From Euryodendron excelsum (lineage: Eukaryota; Streptophyta; Magnoliopsida; Ericales; Pentaphylacaceae): a DNA stretch of 64,000 nucleotides. The notes beneath the pieces were generated by a model, which saw only the letters and a list, made by a program, of their open reading frames with translations, had not been told where the DNA came from and made no database searches. The position numbers and the translations under genes were made by a program. Below, piece by piece: positions 36,653 to 49,568 of this stretch (position 1 is its first letter; the number at the start of each line of letters is the position of its first letter). The DNA lies in assembly GCA_033060915.1 (NCBI GenBank), contig CM065378.1:31694501-31758500 (forward strand), in the 5' to 3' direction.

Positions 36653-36920
36653 GGGTCCGTTTGGTAATACTGTCAATTTTTATTTTTTATTGTGTGTTTT
36701 TACTCTATATTTTTTATTATTTGGTGATCGGCATTTGTAGGTTACCATTGTGCCAATTGTACCATACCAATATTTTAAAAATAGAGAACACACCCATTTT
36801 AGTATTTTTTATTTTATTTTTTCGAATTTGTAAACAGCTAAAAACAAAAAATAGAAAACAAACACTGTTTTTTGTTTTTTTTTTTTCCAAAAAAATAAAA
36901 ATGGTTTAACAAACAGACCC
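36653..36920. mobile_element. MITE-like element just outside the hAT element
   Basis: The left arm GGGTCCGTTTGGTAATACTG is mirrored by the right arm (complement GGGTCTGTTTGTTAAACC), both running into T-rich DNA. The trinucleotide TAT flanks both ends. There is no coding capacity. Confidence 0.55.
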
Positions 36921-39554
36921 TATAAGTTAAAAGTTTAAAATAGTGCTAAAAAATTGCTTTTTTAAGTGGTTTTTTATGATAAGTCAAACTCAATTTTAAA
37001 AAAATTATAAGCTTATACTAATAGCTACTAAAAAAACTGAGTCTAAACACCCCCTTTCTTTTTATATGAGTTCAAATTTTTTTAAATATTATTAGATGCT
37101 ATCATACTATTAGACATTTGCCCGATGGATCGAATATAGCCACCGGTGTGACCCATTTTGTATTACCCAACTCATTCTTTTTCTTTTTCTTTTTTCTTTC
37201 TTTTTTTCTGATTCTTTGAGTCAGACAAATGATGATATTTTGAACTTTTGATTAGATAGTCAATTTTTTTTCAAGTCTATAGAGCACAGATGTTACCATG
37301 GGGATAGATTGTGGATCGTGACTAGTTACTTCTAATTATAATTTGTCTAACTATTTCTCTCTCTCTCATTGTATACAACTTGTTGAGAGCAAAATAAAAA
37401 AATAATAAAAAGAATTAAAATCCTGAGTCATAAACAAGGGCAAAAGATTATAGTCCCCACTTTCTCTCTCTCTCTCTCCAAGAAGTTCATGAAGAGCCAT
37501 ACATATAGAATTTTTTCAAAGTTATTACTGTCACATTATTTTAATGAAATTATACAGTCATTTTATGTACGAGAGATAAACTTTCTTAGCTAACTAGTAA
37601 TTTGGTGTTAGACTGAAGAAGACTAAAATCAAACATTTGGGTATTGTTTTTTAGGAGAGAGAAAATTGTTATCATATGGTTGCAACATTTGTTAACTAGG
37701 AAAACCAGGTTGGGCTTTGATGAAAATAATGATGGGCTCAAATTTGCTTTGCTTTCTTTGGACAAATCTCGGATTCATCGGACTGAAACACGTGCGCCAT
37801 CAATCAAAACAATTTTGCATACATTGCGAGACGCTAACAGCTGTTGTGAGCAGGTCCAATATTGGAGCTTGTGCCCAAATTCCACAAAGCCTGTAAAATG
37901 AACAGCGAAGCCTAATAGTACGGAAAAAAAATTCAGTCGGTGGTACAAATACTCTCAATATTCGTTCTTATCAAATTGAGATATAAGGTATTTTATTACA
38001 TTATTAATATAAATTTATAATTTATAATTTTTTTTTAATATAATAAATAATATATGACTAAATTTAATATGCAAAAATATAAAAAAAATCTCGTACTATC
38101 TGACTATTGAATTTTTTTTTGTAATAGTAGCCTGTTAATGCAAGAAATGATAGATCGCATGCTTGAATGATGAATATCTATTAAATGTTTTTAGGGCATC
38201 ATTTCTTCCTTGCTTCGCCTCTCACAAATGTAATAGATTCTTCCTATTAAGTGAGCGCAAACATAAACACGGGATTCATCTCAATACTCATCAAACAATT
38301 GCCATCTATTGGATTCGTGAGATGTGAAGAAAATGTGGCGTCGTACTTCAAACTATAGTTGTACAAAAATTCGTTTTGGAAGCGGAAACGCATTTTTCTA
38401 AAAACACATTTTTAGGATGGATATGAAACTTATTTAAAAAATTTGAAAAAATATTTTAAAAACGCGAGGGAAACATTTCAAAAATTCCTAAGAAACGTTT
38501 GAGAAACTCTTCGAAAACTATTGGGATACTTAAAGAAACTCTTGAAAAACTTAGGAAAAACTTTTAGAAAATACTTCAGAAACTTAAAATATTAATTTTT
38601 ATACATTTTTTTTTCTTAAATTCTAACTAAGTATCTATGAAATTATTTGCATAGGTTTGTACTAAATTTTCCAAAGGTTTTTACTAAGTTTTCTCAAGAT
38701 TTCTACTAATTTTTTCAAAAGTCTCCACTAAATTTTTTAAAAGTCTCCTTTGAGTTTTAAAAAAATTTCCTATTAAGTTTTTTAATCATTTTTCACTTTC
38801 TATTTCTCTTTATATTTTTTAACCAAGTTTCTCACTTTCATTTTTCCTAACATTTTTTGCTTTCATTTTTTATTTTAGTAACTATACTTCAAACGCACTG
38901 AATAATTTCCCATAAATGGTGGATAAAGCTACAGAGCAGTAGTAGTAAAAATTCAAGAGAAAAGTCAGAGGTCCCAGGGAATTCAATGTGACATGACCCT
39001 TCCACTTGAAGGAGTAACTGTCATTCTTCAAACCTATTTACCTGCCCGAAAGAAGAGGAGTAGAGAAAAAAAAATGAAAAGAAAAAGACTAGCGCTCTTC
39101 AAAAGGCAAGCTAATGATAAGCATTTACCTTGTCAAAAATAATTTTGATGCCCTTAAGAGCCCTTTTTGGCCATTATACAAGATATTTAAAGGAGAAAAA
39201 AATTAAGAAAATAATACCAAAAACTTAATAAGCAACATAAATATGTACATATATATACAATGGCGAACTTATGCTTAGACCGAGGGAATCATGCTCCTTT
39301 GAATTTTTAAATTTTCTTTTAGGTCTTACGAGTTTTGTGTATCCATAATAAAAAATAATGTATTAACCCCTAACATTTAAAGAATTTTGCCTTAATGCTC
39401 CAAAGTTTAAAAAATTTTTACTTCGGCCTCGCTCATCAAAATTGCTAGGTCCATCATGTATATATGTTGGGTTGGGGGTTCTATAGCCACAACATATTGA
39501 TAACTGCCAACCAAGATTATGACCACATTTGAGACCTCATTAATTTGACTCACA

Positions 39555-39556
<2 letters not shown>

Positions 39557-39598
<42 letters not shown>

Positions 39599-39600
39599 TA
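39557..39600. repeat. (TTA)n microsatellite
   Basis: About 14 TTA units in an AT-rich intergenic context. Confidence 0.9.
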
Positions 39601-40479
39601 TTAAAAAAGAATTACAAAAATACCAAAGTCAAGAAGCAAATTTAAAAAATGGGTTCAAACTCCTAATCTTTATTTGAGAGATTAAAAATTCTAGTCAATT
39701 GGGCTAATTTAGTTGGTTGATCCATATCATTATTGGGGCCAAATCTAGCTTGCCTTTTGAAAATGAAGTTCTTGAGTTAAGATTCTTTGCCCACAAAAAA
39801 AAAAAAAAAAGTTAAGACCTCATGCTTTTATTTTGTCATTAACATTTTTGTTCTTTTTTTTGTTATAAATAATATATATATATATATATATATGCATAAG
39901 TGGTTTAAATAAATAAATAAAAAGGTGCAGAAAACTGAAGTAGTTTAAAAAAACCACAACTATTATTCTTTTGATTTTGATGATACCGTGTATTATAAAC
40001 TGATCAGGGTGAACCTACGCAGTTGAGGTGCTCAAAGCTTTGGTCAATAAGTTTGGAGTTCAAGACTAGTAAACACAGAGCCCCCAACTTGTAAAACAAG
40101 GATAATAAAGTAATTTCAAACTTGAGTTACAATAGTTAACCCACAAACTTTGATAAGGAATCATAGTTCAATGTTTTATACTAAGAGAGAAATTATACTT
40201 ACTCAAACCTCTGTGCAGTTGTGTGTGTTGAGAAATTATTTGGTCCTACACGAAACCATTTCATCCCCCTCCTCCTGCTAAGTGGGTCTCTTTCTCCCAC
40301 AAACTAACTCACAAAGCAACGAGTCTCACACATGTTAGGTCATTTCAATCGTGATTACAATACATTTAATAACTTTCATTAGTCCTTAAAATCGTAAAAT
40401 TATATAATTCGTTAGGTGGGTCGACACGTCTAACGAATAATTTTTCTGTTAATTTTATTAGCCATCCATAACAGTTTAT

Positions 40480-40641
40480 TTGGAGTCTGGGGAGGAAAAA
40501 AAAATAAAAAAAAAGTAAAAAAAAAAAAAAAGGGAGAGTGTTTTAAATTTTTTTTTTCTTTATTTTTAACTAAAATTAAACAAAAATATAAAAATAAATA
40601 ATAATATTTTTTTTCTACTCATTTCCTAAGTTCTAAACACG
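40480..40641. mobile_element. MITE-like palindrome (GTTTGGAA family), third copy
   Basis: The left end TTTATTTGGAGTCTGGGGAG is mirrored by the right end (complement GCGTGTTTAGAACTTAGG) around A/T runs. It resembles the copies at about 9.6 and 22.9 kb, more diverged. Confidence 0.4.
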
Positions 40642-42401
40642 CAATAACATGTCCTTCACATAATTGGTGGTAGGGACCCATTCCGTATACAAATCCTCCT
40701 ATCCCCATTGCCAAACACCCTCTATAGCTAGGAATCATAATCTCACCAAACATCTGCTTGATTGACCTCTATGATTCAAATGTGTATTTATGGTCTGTAT
40801 ATATATTTCGTCCCCAATCTAACTTCCACCTCATCTAGAAAAGTCCCACGCGTAACTCGTGATACTGCCACGTGTATGGCCCCAGATGGGTAGTGAATTT
40901 TGGGGGAACACTTGCTTTTATTACGGTTGCAACGTGTGATGTGGGCGAATGCGGGGCGGAAAAGTACTCGACTCGTTGGAGCGACAAAGATTCAAACCGT
41001 GACATCATCCGTGGCGCAACTTAGAGAGCTGTCATGTCAGGTGGCGTCAGGCTACCTCAGTCAACGCCAAATACTAGAGGCGCCGACAGGTAATATAGCA
41101 GACTCCATTAGAACTAACGCTGCTAACTTACGCCCGCGCTGGTGACCCTTCATTCCATAGTTGCAAATTCTAGGTTGGTATGAAGTATGAGCTACAATAA
41201 TGAATCTAATCATAAACGAGCAAGGTAATTACAAATTTTTACATAAACATGCCTAATGTATTAAAAAAAATTTTTAAAATTTGTACAACCTAACAAAATA
41301 TATTTACTATATATCTAAAACACATGTTAACAAGACTCAACAAATTATGTCAAAAATATTATAAAATTTATAGTCGGTTAAATTGTTTTTCAGAAAAAAG
41401 AGCATGTGCATGTAGTAGTTAGGATTGACAAACACCAATGTACGTTCTAAAGATACATTTTAAGTATATTTTATTTGGATATGCAACACATTAAGAATTA
41501 TATTTTTAGTATTAAAAAGTATGAAAATATAATTTTTTAATACTTTATACAATTAAATAAAATATTCTTAAAATGTATGTTAAGGGTGCATGTTAACCAG
41601 ATCCGTGAGAATTTTCAAACGTAGCAATCTCTCCATTTAATTTGATCTTGAAGTAAAATTAGAGTTTTTAGTATGACAATAATTTGCATTAATGTCTGTT
41701 AATTTGTTTGTGAATAGATAGGAAATATTGATGGATTAAGTGTGACGTTAACATCTATTAATCTTTTTGTGAATAGATATTAAAAACATGACATTAATTT
41801 GCATCAATATCTGAGGGGTAATAAACCGAAAAGAGTAACATGAAGAAAGCATTATCTTTGTACAATTATCTTACAAAAACTCAACTATATATATATATAT
41901 ATATTAGCATTACCTTTGAATTCTGTTCCTTCCATTAGTGGATTTCTTTGTGATTTATGTGTGATTGTTGAACTTAATTTAAAGTTATTATTGTGGAACT
42001 TTCTAAAAAACAGGAGTTTCTAGTTTGATAAGTTTCTCAAAAACAAATAATTGTCAATCGATTGTGAAAAGAAATATTCAACTACAACAATGTTTATAGA
42101 TGTGTACCTCTCATTTTTTAGTCATGTTTATAGATATCTATTTCTATCTCTTTTTTTCTTAGAGTTTAACCATACAAATGAACAATGATTCTCAGTTTTT
42201 ACAAGAAAAAGTCTAATAATTTTAGTAGTCATCCTTATTTAATTGTGATATGTGACGTTTTAATACATTAACAATCTTAATTTGTGATAAAAGTAAGAGA
42301 CTTTTAAGAACGAGTACTACCTATCATAATTTAATATGAATAACTATCGAAAAACTTATACTATATAACTAATCTTTTAGGTTGCATTTGTCATAACTTC
42401 A

Positions 42402-42640
42402 AGTTACAATTTTAATAACTATAGTCTCATATTTTTATAATTGCATATCACATTATTAATTATCTAGTTTGCAAATTTCATATTCAATAATCAGTTTTTT
42501 TTTTTTAGATTTGAAAGGTATAGTTATAATTTTGATAACTATAGTCTTATATTTTTATAATTGCATATCACATTATTAATTATCTATTTTGTAAATTTCA
42601 TGTTCAATGATCAGATTTTTTTTTTAGATTTGAAAGGTAT
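42402..42640. repeat. 120-bp tandem duplication
   Basis: The segment from 42402 (AGTTACAATTTTAATAACTA) repeats from 42522 with a few substitutions. Both copies end in GATTTGAAAGGTAT after a T run. Confidence 0.88.
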
Positions 42641-42971
42641 GGACACCCAAAATCGCTAGTCGGGTTTTGGAGAGAAAATGGTAAAGAATTACTGCACGGT
42701 AGGTACAGTATTAGGTATTACGTGTGTGGATCGATGTAAAGCTTCTCGAAGGTACTGACATGTGATACTCACGTGTGGGGTTTCTTGCTGAATCATCGGA
42801 AAATATCAGTGTGATTTCCACGCGCGATTACGACACGGATCTCGACGTACTTAACTTGCGCTTTCCATCTTAGTCAAATTCTCCGCATGCACTGGAGGAT
42901 TAGAGCGCTTCTCACGCCCTGCTGGGTCCGCGTGGGATTGACATATCCCATTTTTTTCTAAAAGAAAGGGG

Positions 42972-42979
42972 TGACGTCA
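42972..42979. promoter_or_regulatory. Palindromic TGACGTCA (CRE/TGA-type) site
   Basis: A perfect TGACGTCA, the core bound by bZIP factors including TGA proteins, in a GC-richer island about 3.5 kb upstream of the glutaredoxin start. The functional link is inferred only. Confidence 0.4.
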
Positions 42980-42986
42980 AGCCAAA

Positions 42987-43058
42987 CTGTCTTTTGTGGA
43001 ATGTATCGGGAAACTCGCTTTTCTGTCTTTTGTGGAATGTATCGGGAAACTCGCTTTT
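42987..43058. repeat. 36-bp perfect tandem duplication
   Basis: A unit beginning CTGTCTTTTGTGGAATGTAT occurs at 42987 and again at 43023, apparently identical, 8 bp after the TGACGTCA site. Confidence 0.9.
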
Positions 43059-43638
43059 CTGGCGGAGTGGAATGCACGCGCTAATCAATACAAAAAAGAG
43101 AAAACAAAAGCAGTTTGTTAAATTCACGGGGTCGTAATTCTACAGTTCCAAAAAAAAAAAAAAACCAAATACAAATCTGCAGTGATTGATTTTTATTTTT
43201 TATATAATTAATAAGAGTTTAATTTTAACACACTATCAGTATATAATTTTTTTTACACAAATAAGATATTAAAATGTGACATGTGTCTTTTTAAGTTTAA
43301 ATATAATATAAAAAAATAAAATTTATGAATACATGACCTTTATTTATAAAAATTGAAACTGTCAATGTATTAAAATTTAATTCAATTACTAAATCTATAG
43401 CCATATTATCATACAAGGATATTTATCATGGGTAATTTTGAATTTTTATGCTTATGCGTCAGAGTCAACTTCTTTTTTTTTTTTTTATCAACTATAAAAA
43501 ATGGTTTTTCATGACTTTTTTTTTACTGAATTTATTTTTTAATTTTTTATGAACTCTTATTTGAAGTTTTAGACTATAAAAAATCCATTTTTGAGTGTGT
43601 GATTTCATTCAAATGACACTACAGTTGATGCCAAGGAA

Positions 43639-43655
43639 TGACGTGGAGGATGACG
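43639..43655 (+). promoter_or_regulatory. as-1-like element (TGACG-N7-TGACG)
   Basis: TGACGTGGAGGATGACG has two TGACG half-sites separated by 7 bp, the spacing of the as-1 element recognised by TGA bZIP factors. It lies about 2.9 kb upstream of a CC-type glutaredoxin, a class that includes TGA-interacting members such as GRX480 with as-1-regulated promoters. The distance makes the regulatory link tentative. Confidence 0.45.
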
Positions 43656-44398
43656 CTTATTGTGATTTGATATTTAGATTTGACCTTGTATGACCCCACC
43701 AGTGCCGCCACCACCACTACATACATATGGATTTATGACTTTTGTCTAACTCTCCAACTGTCCATCACCATCTCATTGGGAAATTTTTCAGTGTTCTAAG
43801 AACACCACTTCCCCCTTATTACGCTGTTTACAAATGCAGCGTGGTTCTTTCTCTAGATAAGTTTCGGTATAGGTCCGATCAATGTGTTTAGATCCACTTA
43901 GGAAGGAAAAAATCATTGTATTTGTGAAAAATCCAACAAGGCTGGCTGTATATCACCATTCAATTGAAAAATTATCCAGTGTTCTAATATCATTACGTGA
44001 CTCTTATTACATCTCTTATAAATATGATGAAATTCTTTTTCCAAATAAGTTTCAATCTAAAACTCTCTGATAGATATGTTTAGATCCATTTAGTCAAAAT
44101 AATTTATTGTATTTGCAAAATTTGAAACCAAGCTAACATTTTGCTTAAAAAATATTGAATAATTTTTTCATTCGACCGTATAAAATGTCATAAATTATTT
44201 AATTCTATTCGAACGTCACCCCACTTTTACTTCTTCTCTTGTAATCCCTTCCCATCAATGGCAGACACCATATTTACCACCATCAACGGTTCACCTTAAA
44301 GCTCTGGACGACTTAAATTCTTTAGAATTGGTGGGGACCCACACCCACAAACGGCAAAAATACACACATCACGCTCAATCATATACATACAGATTGAC

Positions 44399-44532
44399 CA
44401 CGTGGAGACCTCTCATTGCTTCGTCGAAAAGTCCATGGGCCATGCGTACATTAATCTCACCACCTCACACGAAAGCCCATAACCTCCATAGGCTCCATGG
44501 ACTGAGGGAAAAAGCAAGCCGGGCGCCACGTG
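44399..44532. promoter_or_regulatory. Two G-box (CACGTG) motifs
   Basis: CACGTG occurs at 44399-44404 (in CCACGTGG) and at 44527-44532 (in GCCACGTGTC, ABRE-like). A further CCACGTGT lies at 40868-40875. These are bZIP/bHLH sites in GC-richer intergenic DNA 2-6 kb upstream of the glutaredoxin; the target gene is unknown. Confidence 0.35.
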
Positions 44533-46412
44533 TCAATCATCGATCGCCAAGATGACAAGGAAAGTGCTTGTGCGGAACTAGGATGATTATGTCATTGTCA
44601 GATGTGGGGCCAATTGAGACAAGTGGGTTTTCCCCGAAGAATTTAATGTTAAAGCAAATAGAAATATTTGAAAATATAAATTAAGAATAATATTCATCTG
44701 AGACAGTACCGTTCCCTCTTTTCCTCCCCCTTTTGGGTTCATTCACTTTGGTAACGTCAATGAGGGGTGGGCCCACAAGCCTATCGTTCCACGTCGAAGT
44801 CTAAAGATGATGTCAGGTGCATTAAATACACCGTCACTCCATGTGATCGGCCCACGCCACTACTTCGCCCCCCCGGCAGATATCCAGTATTTCCGAGCTA
44901 CCTTATTACTTGACAAGAAATGTCTTCTCTCACGCGCTTTGTTGTCCGGTGTGTTTCACTTTCTCAACTTCGCGGCCTCCATGCTAAAATTTGGTTTATG
45001 GCTATTTTAACATGAGGGGTTTTTTTTTTTTTAGTGTTAAAAAAGATTTTTTTGATCTAACATTAATTTTGAAAAAAAAATCTAAGAGGGATGGTAACAA
45101 TTTTATTCTAAGTGTTACATGCGTTATAATTTCTACTTTTTCATGTATTTGATGTGTTATTTATTATAAAATTTAATTTTAGTTAAGTGTAGTTTGATAC
45201 TATTTGATTACTAAAAATTAGTCCCCGTGAATTGAAGGCGATGCTCTTGAATGAACCTGTTGCCCATTACCTCTAACCCTTAATCTACACTGTAAAAAGG
45301 AATGGCATTGGCATATTAATTACATATATAGTAGGTTTTGTCATGAATATTATATTATTTTGAAACAATTGCTAACATGCGTACATTTTAAGCATGTTTT
45401 TTTTGTTCTAAAAATGACTAAAAATTATAATTTTAATCTTAAAAATAGTATTTTTACAATTTTTATTCATTTATACACCAAGATAAAGAATATTTAAAAT
45501 GTATTCTAAAGACATATGTTAAAAATATTCTTATTTTAATAGTTAAATATTTAACAATTAGTTTATAAATTTCAACTTAATTATATTTGAAAACAATATT
45601 GTTGGATTATTCTTTCACCTTTCACTAACAGTTTAAATTTGCTTAGTTACTTTGCATATGGCTAGTCAATTGAGTTGACAACCAGCCAATCAATCAAGTT
45701 TTGATTTGTGAGTGGGTTGGACTCCCTATTTGACTTTAATTTTGATTGTGTGCATACATTCTTCACACGACAAAACTAGGTAAGATTGAACCAATTGACG
45801 TGGATTTGCTCTTTCAAATCCATTATACGACACACTTATATAAACCCTACATATTTGCCATATGAGCATGATGGTTTTCTTGACTTTTTCAAGAGGTTAT
45901 AATTAGTTAAGAATAAAAACACGAACATTTAAAGATGCCAACTAATTTAATCAGTAAAATTTTTTCATGTTAATTTTACTAAAATGTGGGCTTACTAAAA
46001 TGTGGGCTATACACCAAAACAAAATTCAAAATGTTGTAGTCTCTAAAGCTATAACATTTTATGATATCTAAAAAATAAAAAATAAAAGTGACATTAGACA
46101 AAAAAAATTTATTTGCAAAATAATTTGCTTGTTTGTGACTCTGTTTATTTCAAAATAAAATTGAACACTTACTATTTTGACTTATAATTTTAAAAATACT
46201 AGTCTACATTATTAGAGATTTTTGTATAAAAATTGGGTAATAATAAAATTTTCAAAGTAAAAAAAAAAAAATAGAGCTAAAAAGTCCAAGAGGTTCAATC
46301 ATGAGAGGCTGCTGCGCGTGGGACTACTAGTTGGCATACAAAGTAGTAGTGATAGTCGAATTTACGTAATAGGTTACTTTTGTTGATGTAACGAATCACA
46401 CTCTCCTCCCAT

Positions 46413-46419
46413 TTATAAA
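46413..46419 (+). promoter_or_regulatory. TATA box of the glutaredoxin gene
   Basis: TTATAAAA occurs about 115 bp upstream of the start codon, followed by a C-rich stretch and a CT repeat (about 46493-46514) that probably forms the leader end. Confidence 0.55.
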
Positions 46420-46483
46420 ACCCCCCACAAAACGTCCCTCCAAACCCACATGCTCTCCCGTTGACATAACCCCCCACCCCCCC

Positions 46484-46514
<31 letters not shown>

Positions 46515-46531
46515 AGAATTCACCATCGCCG

Positions 46532-46948
46532 ATGCAGGGAGTCCGTAGCAGCCGTCCTCTATCCGACGGCGGAGTGCGCCTGGAGCTGACGACCACCACC
46601 ACCTCCCCGCTGGCCATCGACGTTGCGGAGTCGGCGGAGACGAGGATCCAGCGGCTGATATCGGAGAACCCCGTCATCATCTTCAGCCGTTCAGCCTGCT
46701 GCATGTGCCACGTCATGAAGCGCCTCCTCTCCACCATCGGGGTCCACCCCACGGTCATCGAATTGGAAGAGGAAGAGATCCCTGCCCTCCCCTCCGCCGA
46801 CGATTCCGCCGGAAACGGGGGCGCCCCGGCCGTGTTCATAGGAGGGACACGCGTCGGCGGCCTGGAGAGCCTCGTCGCGCTCCACCTCAGTGGTCACCTC
46901 GTCCCCAAGCTCGAAGAAGTTGGTGCTCTCAGGGATACGAGATTGTAA
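46532..46948 (+). CDS. CC-type glutaredoxin (GRXC6/C10-like), single exon
   Basis: 138 residues without introns. An N-terminal extension starts MQGVRSSRPL and leads into the glutaredoxin fold from about residue 36. The active site CCMC at residues 56-59 (SACCMCHVMKRLL) defines the plant-specific CC (ROXY) class. The glutathione-binding part includes PAVFIGGTRVGGLESL, and the end is HLSGHLVPKLEEVGAL. CC-type glutaredoxins act in nucleus and cytosol, several binding TGA bZIP factors in development and jasmonate/salicylate crosstalk. Many end in ALWL, which mediates TGA/TOPLESS-linked repression; here the tail is GALRDTRL, so that motif is missing. The coding region is GC-rich (well above its surroundings), typical of this class. 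Start: the ATG 18 bp after the CT repeat. The class is certain; the orthologue is tentative. Confidence 0.93.
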   Translation: MQGVRSSRPLSDGGVRLELTTTTTSPLAIDVAESAETRIQRLISENPVIIFSRSACCMCHVMKRLLSTIGVHPTVIELEEEEIPALPSADDSAGNGGAPAVFIGGTRVGGLESLVALHLSGHLVPKLEEVGALRDTRL

Positions 46949-47310
46949 TTTTAGTGCCAAGTTAGTGATATATTATTGTAATTGCCAAAAAAGAAAAAAG
47001 GTTATTAGGAAAAAAATATAATTAATTTCCTCTTTTTTCGTATTCTCATTGTAATAGGTTGATTGCAGACCAACAAAGCTATGAATGGCTAAAGATCACT
47101 GCATGTCTTTGTGGCACTTGTTGGTCAAAAGGAGCTGTTTGGATGCATATAGGTTGTATATATATGATTGTTGAATAACTTGAATTAATTACTTTTTATG
47201 AGAGTTATATATGCGATTTGCGTTGGGCTGGGATTTGTCTCGGGACGAATCTGGGTGTGTGAGTGTTATATATATATGTTCATTTAACTTTTTATTTAGG
47301 TTATGTTAAA

Positions 47311-47357
47311 ATATATATATATATATATATAAATGTGTGTGTGTGTGTGTGTGTGTG
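47311..47357. repeat. (AT)n(GT)n compound microsatellite
   Basis: About 10 AT units followed by about 12 GT units, a few hundred bp downstream of the glutaredoxin. Confidence 0.9.
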
Positions 47358-49217
47358 AGATCTGAGAGGAGTAATAGTATATGTCGGTTGTATTATATAA
47401 TTGGGTAAATTATGTTGATTGCCCATGAGATTTTGTTGTATTACATTTAATAGTACTAGTAATTGGATAGTGCACGCTGTCAGAATTTGTCTAGGAAGAG
47501 CCACAACAGAAATTATGAAATTACGTTTTCATTCTTATTCTTTAAAATTATGAAATTATAGAAATTATGGAACTATGAAATTGTTTAAATTTGAAGTTCA
47601 TACTTTTTGGGGGTCAAAAGGTCAACTATATCAGTTTCATACTCCTAATTAATCTTACCCCGTCAACACCAAGAGAAATGCTTTGTACAATATTATTTTT
47701 TAATTTTTTTTTATTTCTAGTCACAATACTATAAGATTTATATTATAAATTCATGTGAAATTTATATACTTGTGTCTCAAATTGAGAAATGAGATTCAAT
47801 ATAGCATTTTTTGAACACCAAACCATAAACAAAACCTTATGTAGCCACATACCCTAATCCATGTTGCACACCTATCACCACCTCAATAGCTTTGCAATTC
47901 AAATCATGTCTGACATACCCATGGCGAGAGAGGTGGTTAAGGCGACAATGGTAGTGGTTACGTGAATTTTTTCTTTTTATGTAGACAGTGAGAATATAGT
48001 GGAAAATGGGGTTAGTGTTAAGTGGTGGTTTGGGTCGCTTGGTAGAAAAAGAGAGAAGGGCAAGGAAATGAAACAGGTGGTTGTGGAGGCAGAGGTGGAG
48101 ATGGTGGTGGTAGTTGTGGTGACCAATGGAGTTAATGTTAATTTGGAAGATGATCCGGTATTTTTTTTTTGGTTAGTAAGGAGAATAAGGTGATGGAGTG
48201 CCACGTGGCAACAAAAGAGTGGGCATAATAATTGATAAATATTTATTTAGTTGAGTTTGTGTTAAGTATTTTATCAAGAGGAGAGGAAATTGAAAAATTG
48301 ACAGTTTGACCTAGTTAACATTTGTTAGTTGATTAACACGGTGGGTAATTTTACTTGATGCATGGTGGGAGAAATTGTCAGTCAAGTTTTCAAACACGGA
48401 GGTCAATTTAGTTCTCTATATCACAAGGGTAATAAGCGTAATATGACTAAATGTAGGGGTTGTCAGCATAATTTACCCTACACATTTTTTTACAGTCCAT
48501 GAGTAACTATAATATTTAGGATTTGATGTGAGTTTGACGATGTGTCTTGCATGCCATGGAGTGATGAGTTAGGTAAAAATGAGAAAGAAGCTCAATTATT
48601 TCAAAGTTCTTCAATCATACATCTCTCCCTCTCCCTCTTTTTGGTGAGACATCACTAATTTTTAAAGCCAGACAAGAGCCATAAGATTTGTGAAGTCATT
48701 TCATTGTTTTTTTTAAGACCATGAATATCCCTAGAAGAATATTCTTTTAATTGTTTATAGAATCTTCAAACTATTGTTGGTTAATTCTTGGATCACAACT
48801 GCTTTCTTTTATTACACTTTTCCTTCATTGTCACACACATTGCTGTACTCTTATACACACACATATACATATATATATATATATATATTTATGATTCTTC
48901 CTAAATAACCAGCAGAATTTTAATCAGTCAATATATTCCCAAGTCTAAATTCAAACCAAACGATAATATCCAGCTCCTGAGTATTTGTTTGGCTTGAGTC
49001 AGTGTACTCTTATACTACTGGCATCTACTTTATTCCTAAGAGAATTTGGTTCTGCCACTTCGCATCTTTAAATGATACAACTTGATTTGGGAATGCTTTT
49101 GACTATCAAGTTTTAAATCTTCTTTGTTACAACACTTGCCTATATATATACACACACACACACATTTCTTTTGAGAAATGATAGCTGAGTAACATAGCTC
49201 AAATTAAAGGTGATGTC

Positions 49218-49219
<2 letters not shown>

Positions 49220-49273
<54 letters not shown>
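49220..49273. repeat. (GA)27 microsatellite
   Basis: An uninterrupted GA run of 54 bp, the longest dinucleotide repeat in the window. Confidence 0.92.
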
Positions 49274-49276
<3 letters not shown>

Positions 49277-49568
49277 ATATATGGTGGCAATAGATCAATG
49301 GGGTGTTGGTTGAACGATTTAAAAAGAAGAAGAAAAAAGAACACATACATGTAGACAATATTTGAGTGATTAGAAGACAAATAAAACCTTTAAAGGGCTT
49401 TAAATTAATGTGACAAAATTTTGTTAAAGAATTCTCGATTAGAGACATGAAATTATTATTAATGGTATGGTTGTTCTTAATTTCGCTTGGTCTTAGTCTG
49501 ATTAAGGGGATAATCCATCACTCTTGATGTGAATTATTTTATTTTTAATTTATGCAATGCTGCCAAGC

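Larger units (their letters stand above)
36921..46400. other. Long intergenic region upstream of the glutaredoxin gene
   Basis: About 9.5 kb with no supported gene. It is mostly AT-rich with microsatellites and small duplications. GC-richer islands at about 40.8-41.15, 42.65-43.1, 43.6-43.75, 44.2-44.6 and 44.75-45.0 kb carry TGACG, CACGTG and ACGCG motifs and may be distal regulatory DNA or decayed genes. The 81-codon open frame at 40900-41145 lacks an ATG start and any recognisable domain. Confidence 0.5.

Noticed and set aside
40900..41145. 81-codon frame in a GC-richer island
   Set aside because: It starts at a TTG codon, has no recognisable domain and no splice or promoter context; kept only as part of the island observation.
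46513..46965. Three other frames overlapping the glutaredoxin on both strands
   Set aside because: They are shadows of the GC-rich glutaredoxin coding region; only the CCMC-containing frame matches a family.
47977..48204. Val-rich and Thr/Ser-rich frames on opposite strands
   Set aside because: Low-complexity GTG/GGT repeats explain both; no family resemblance.
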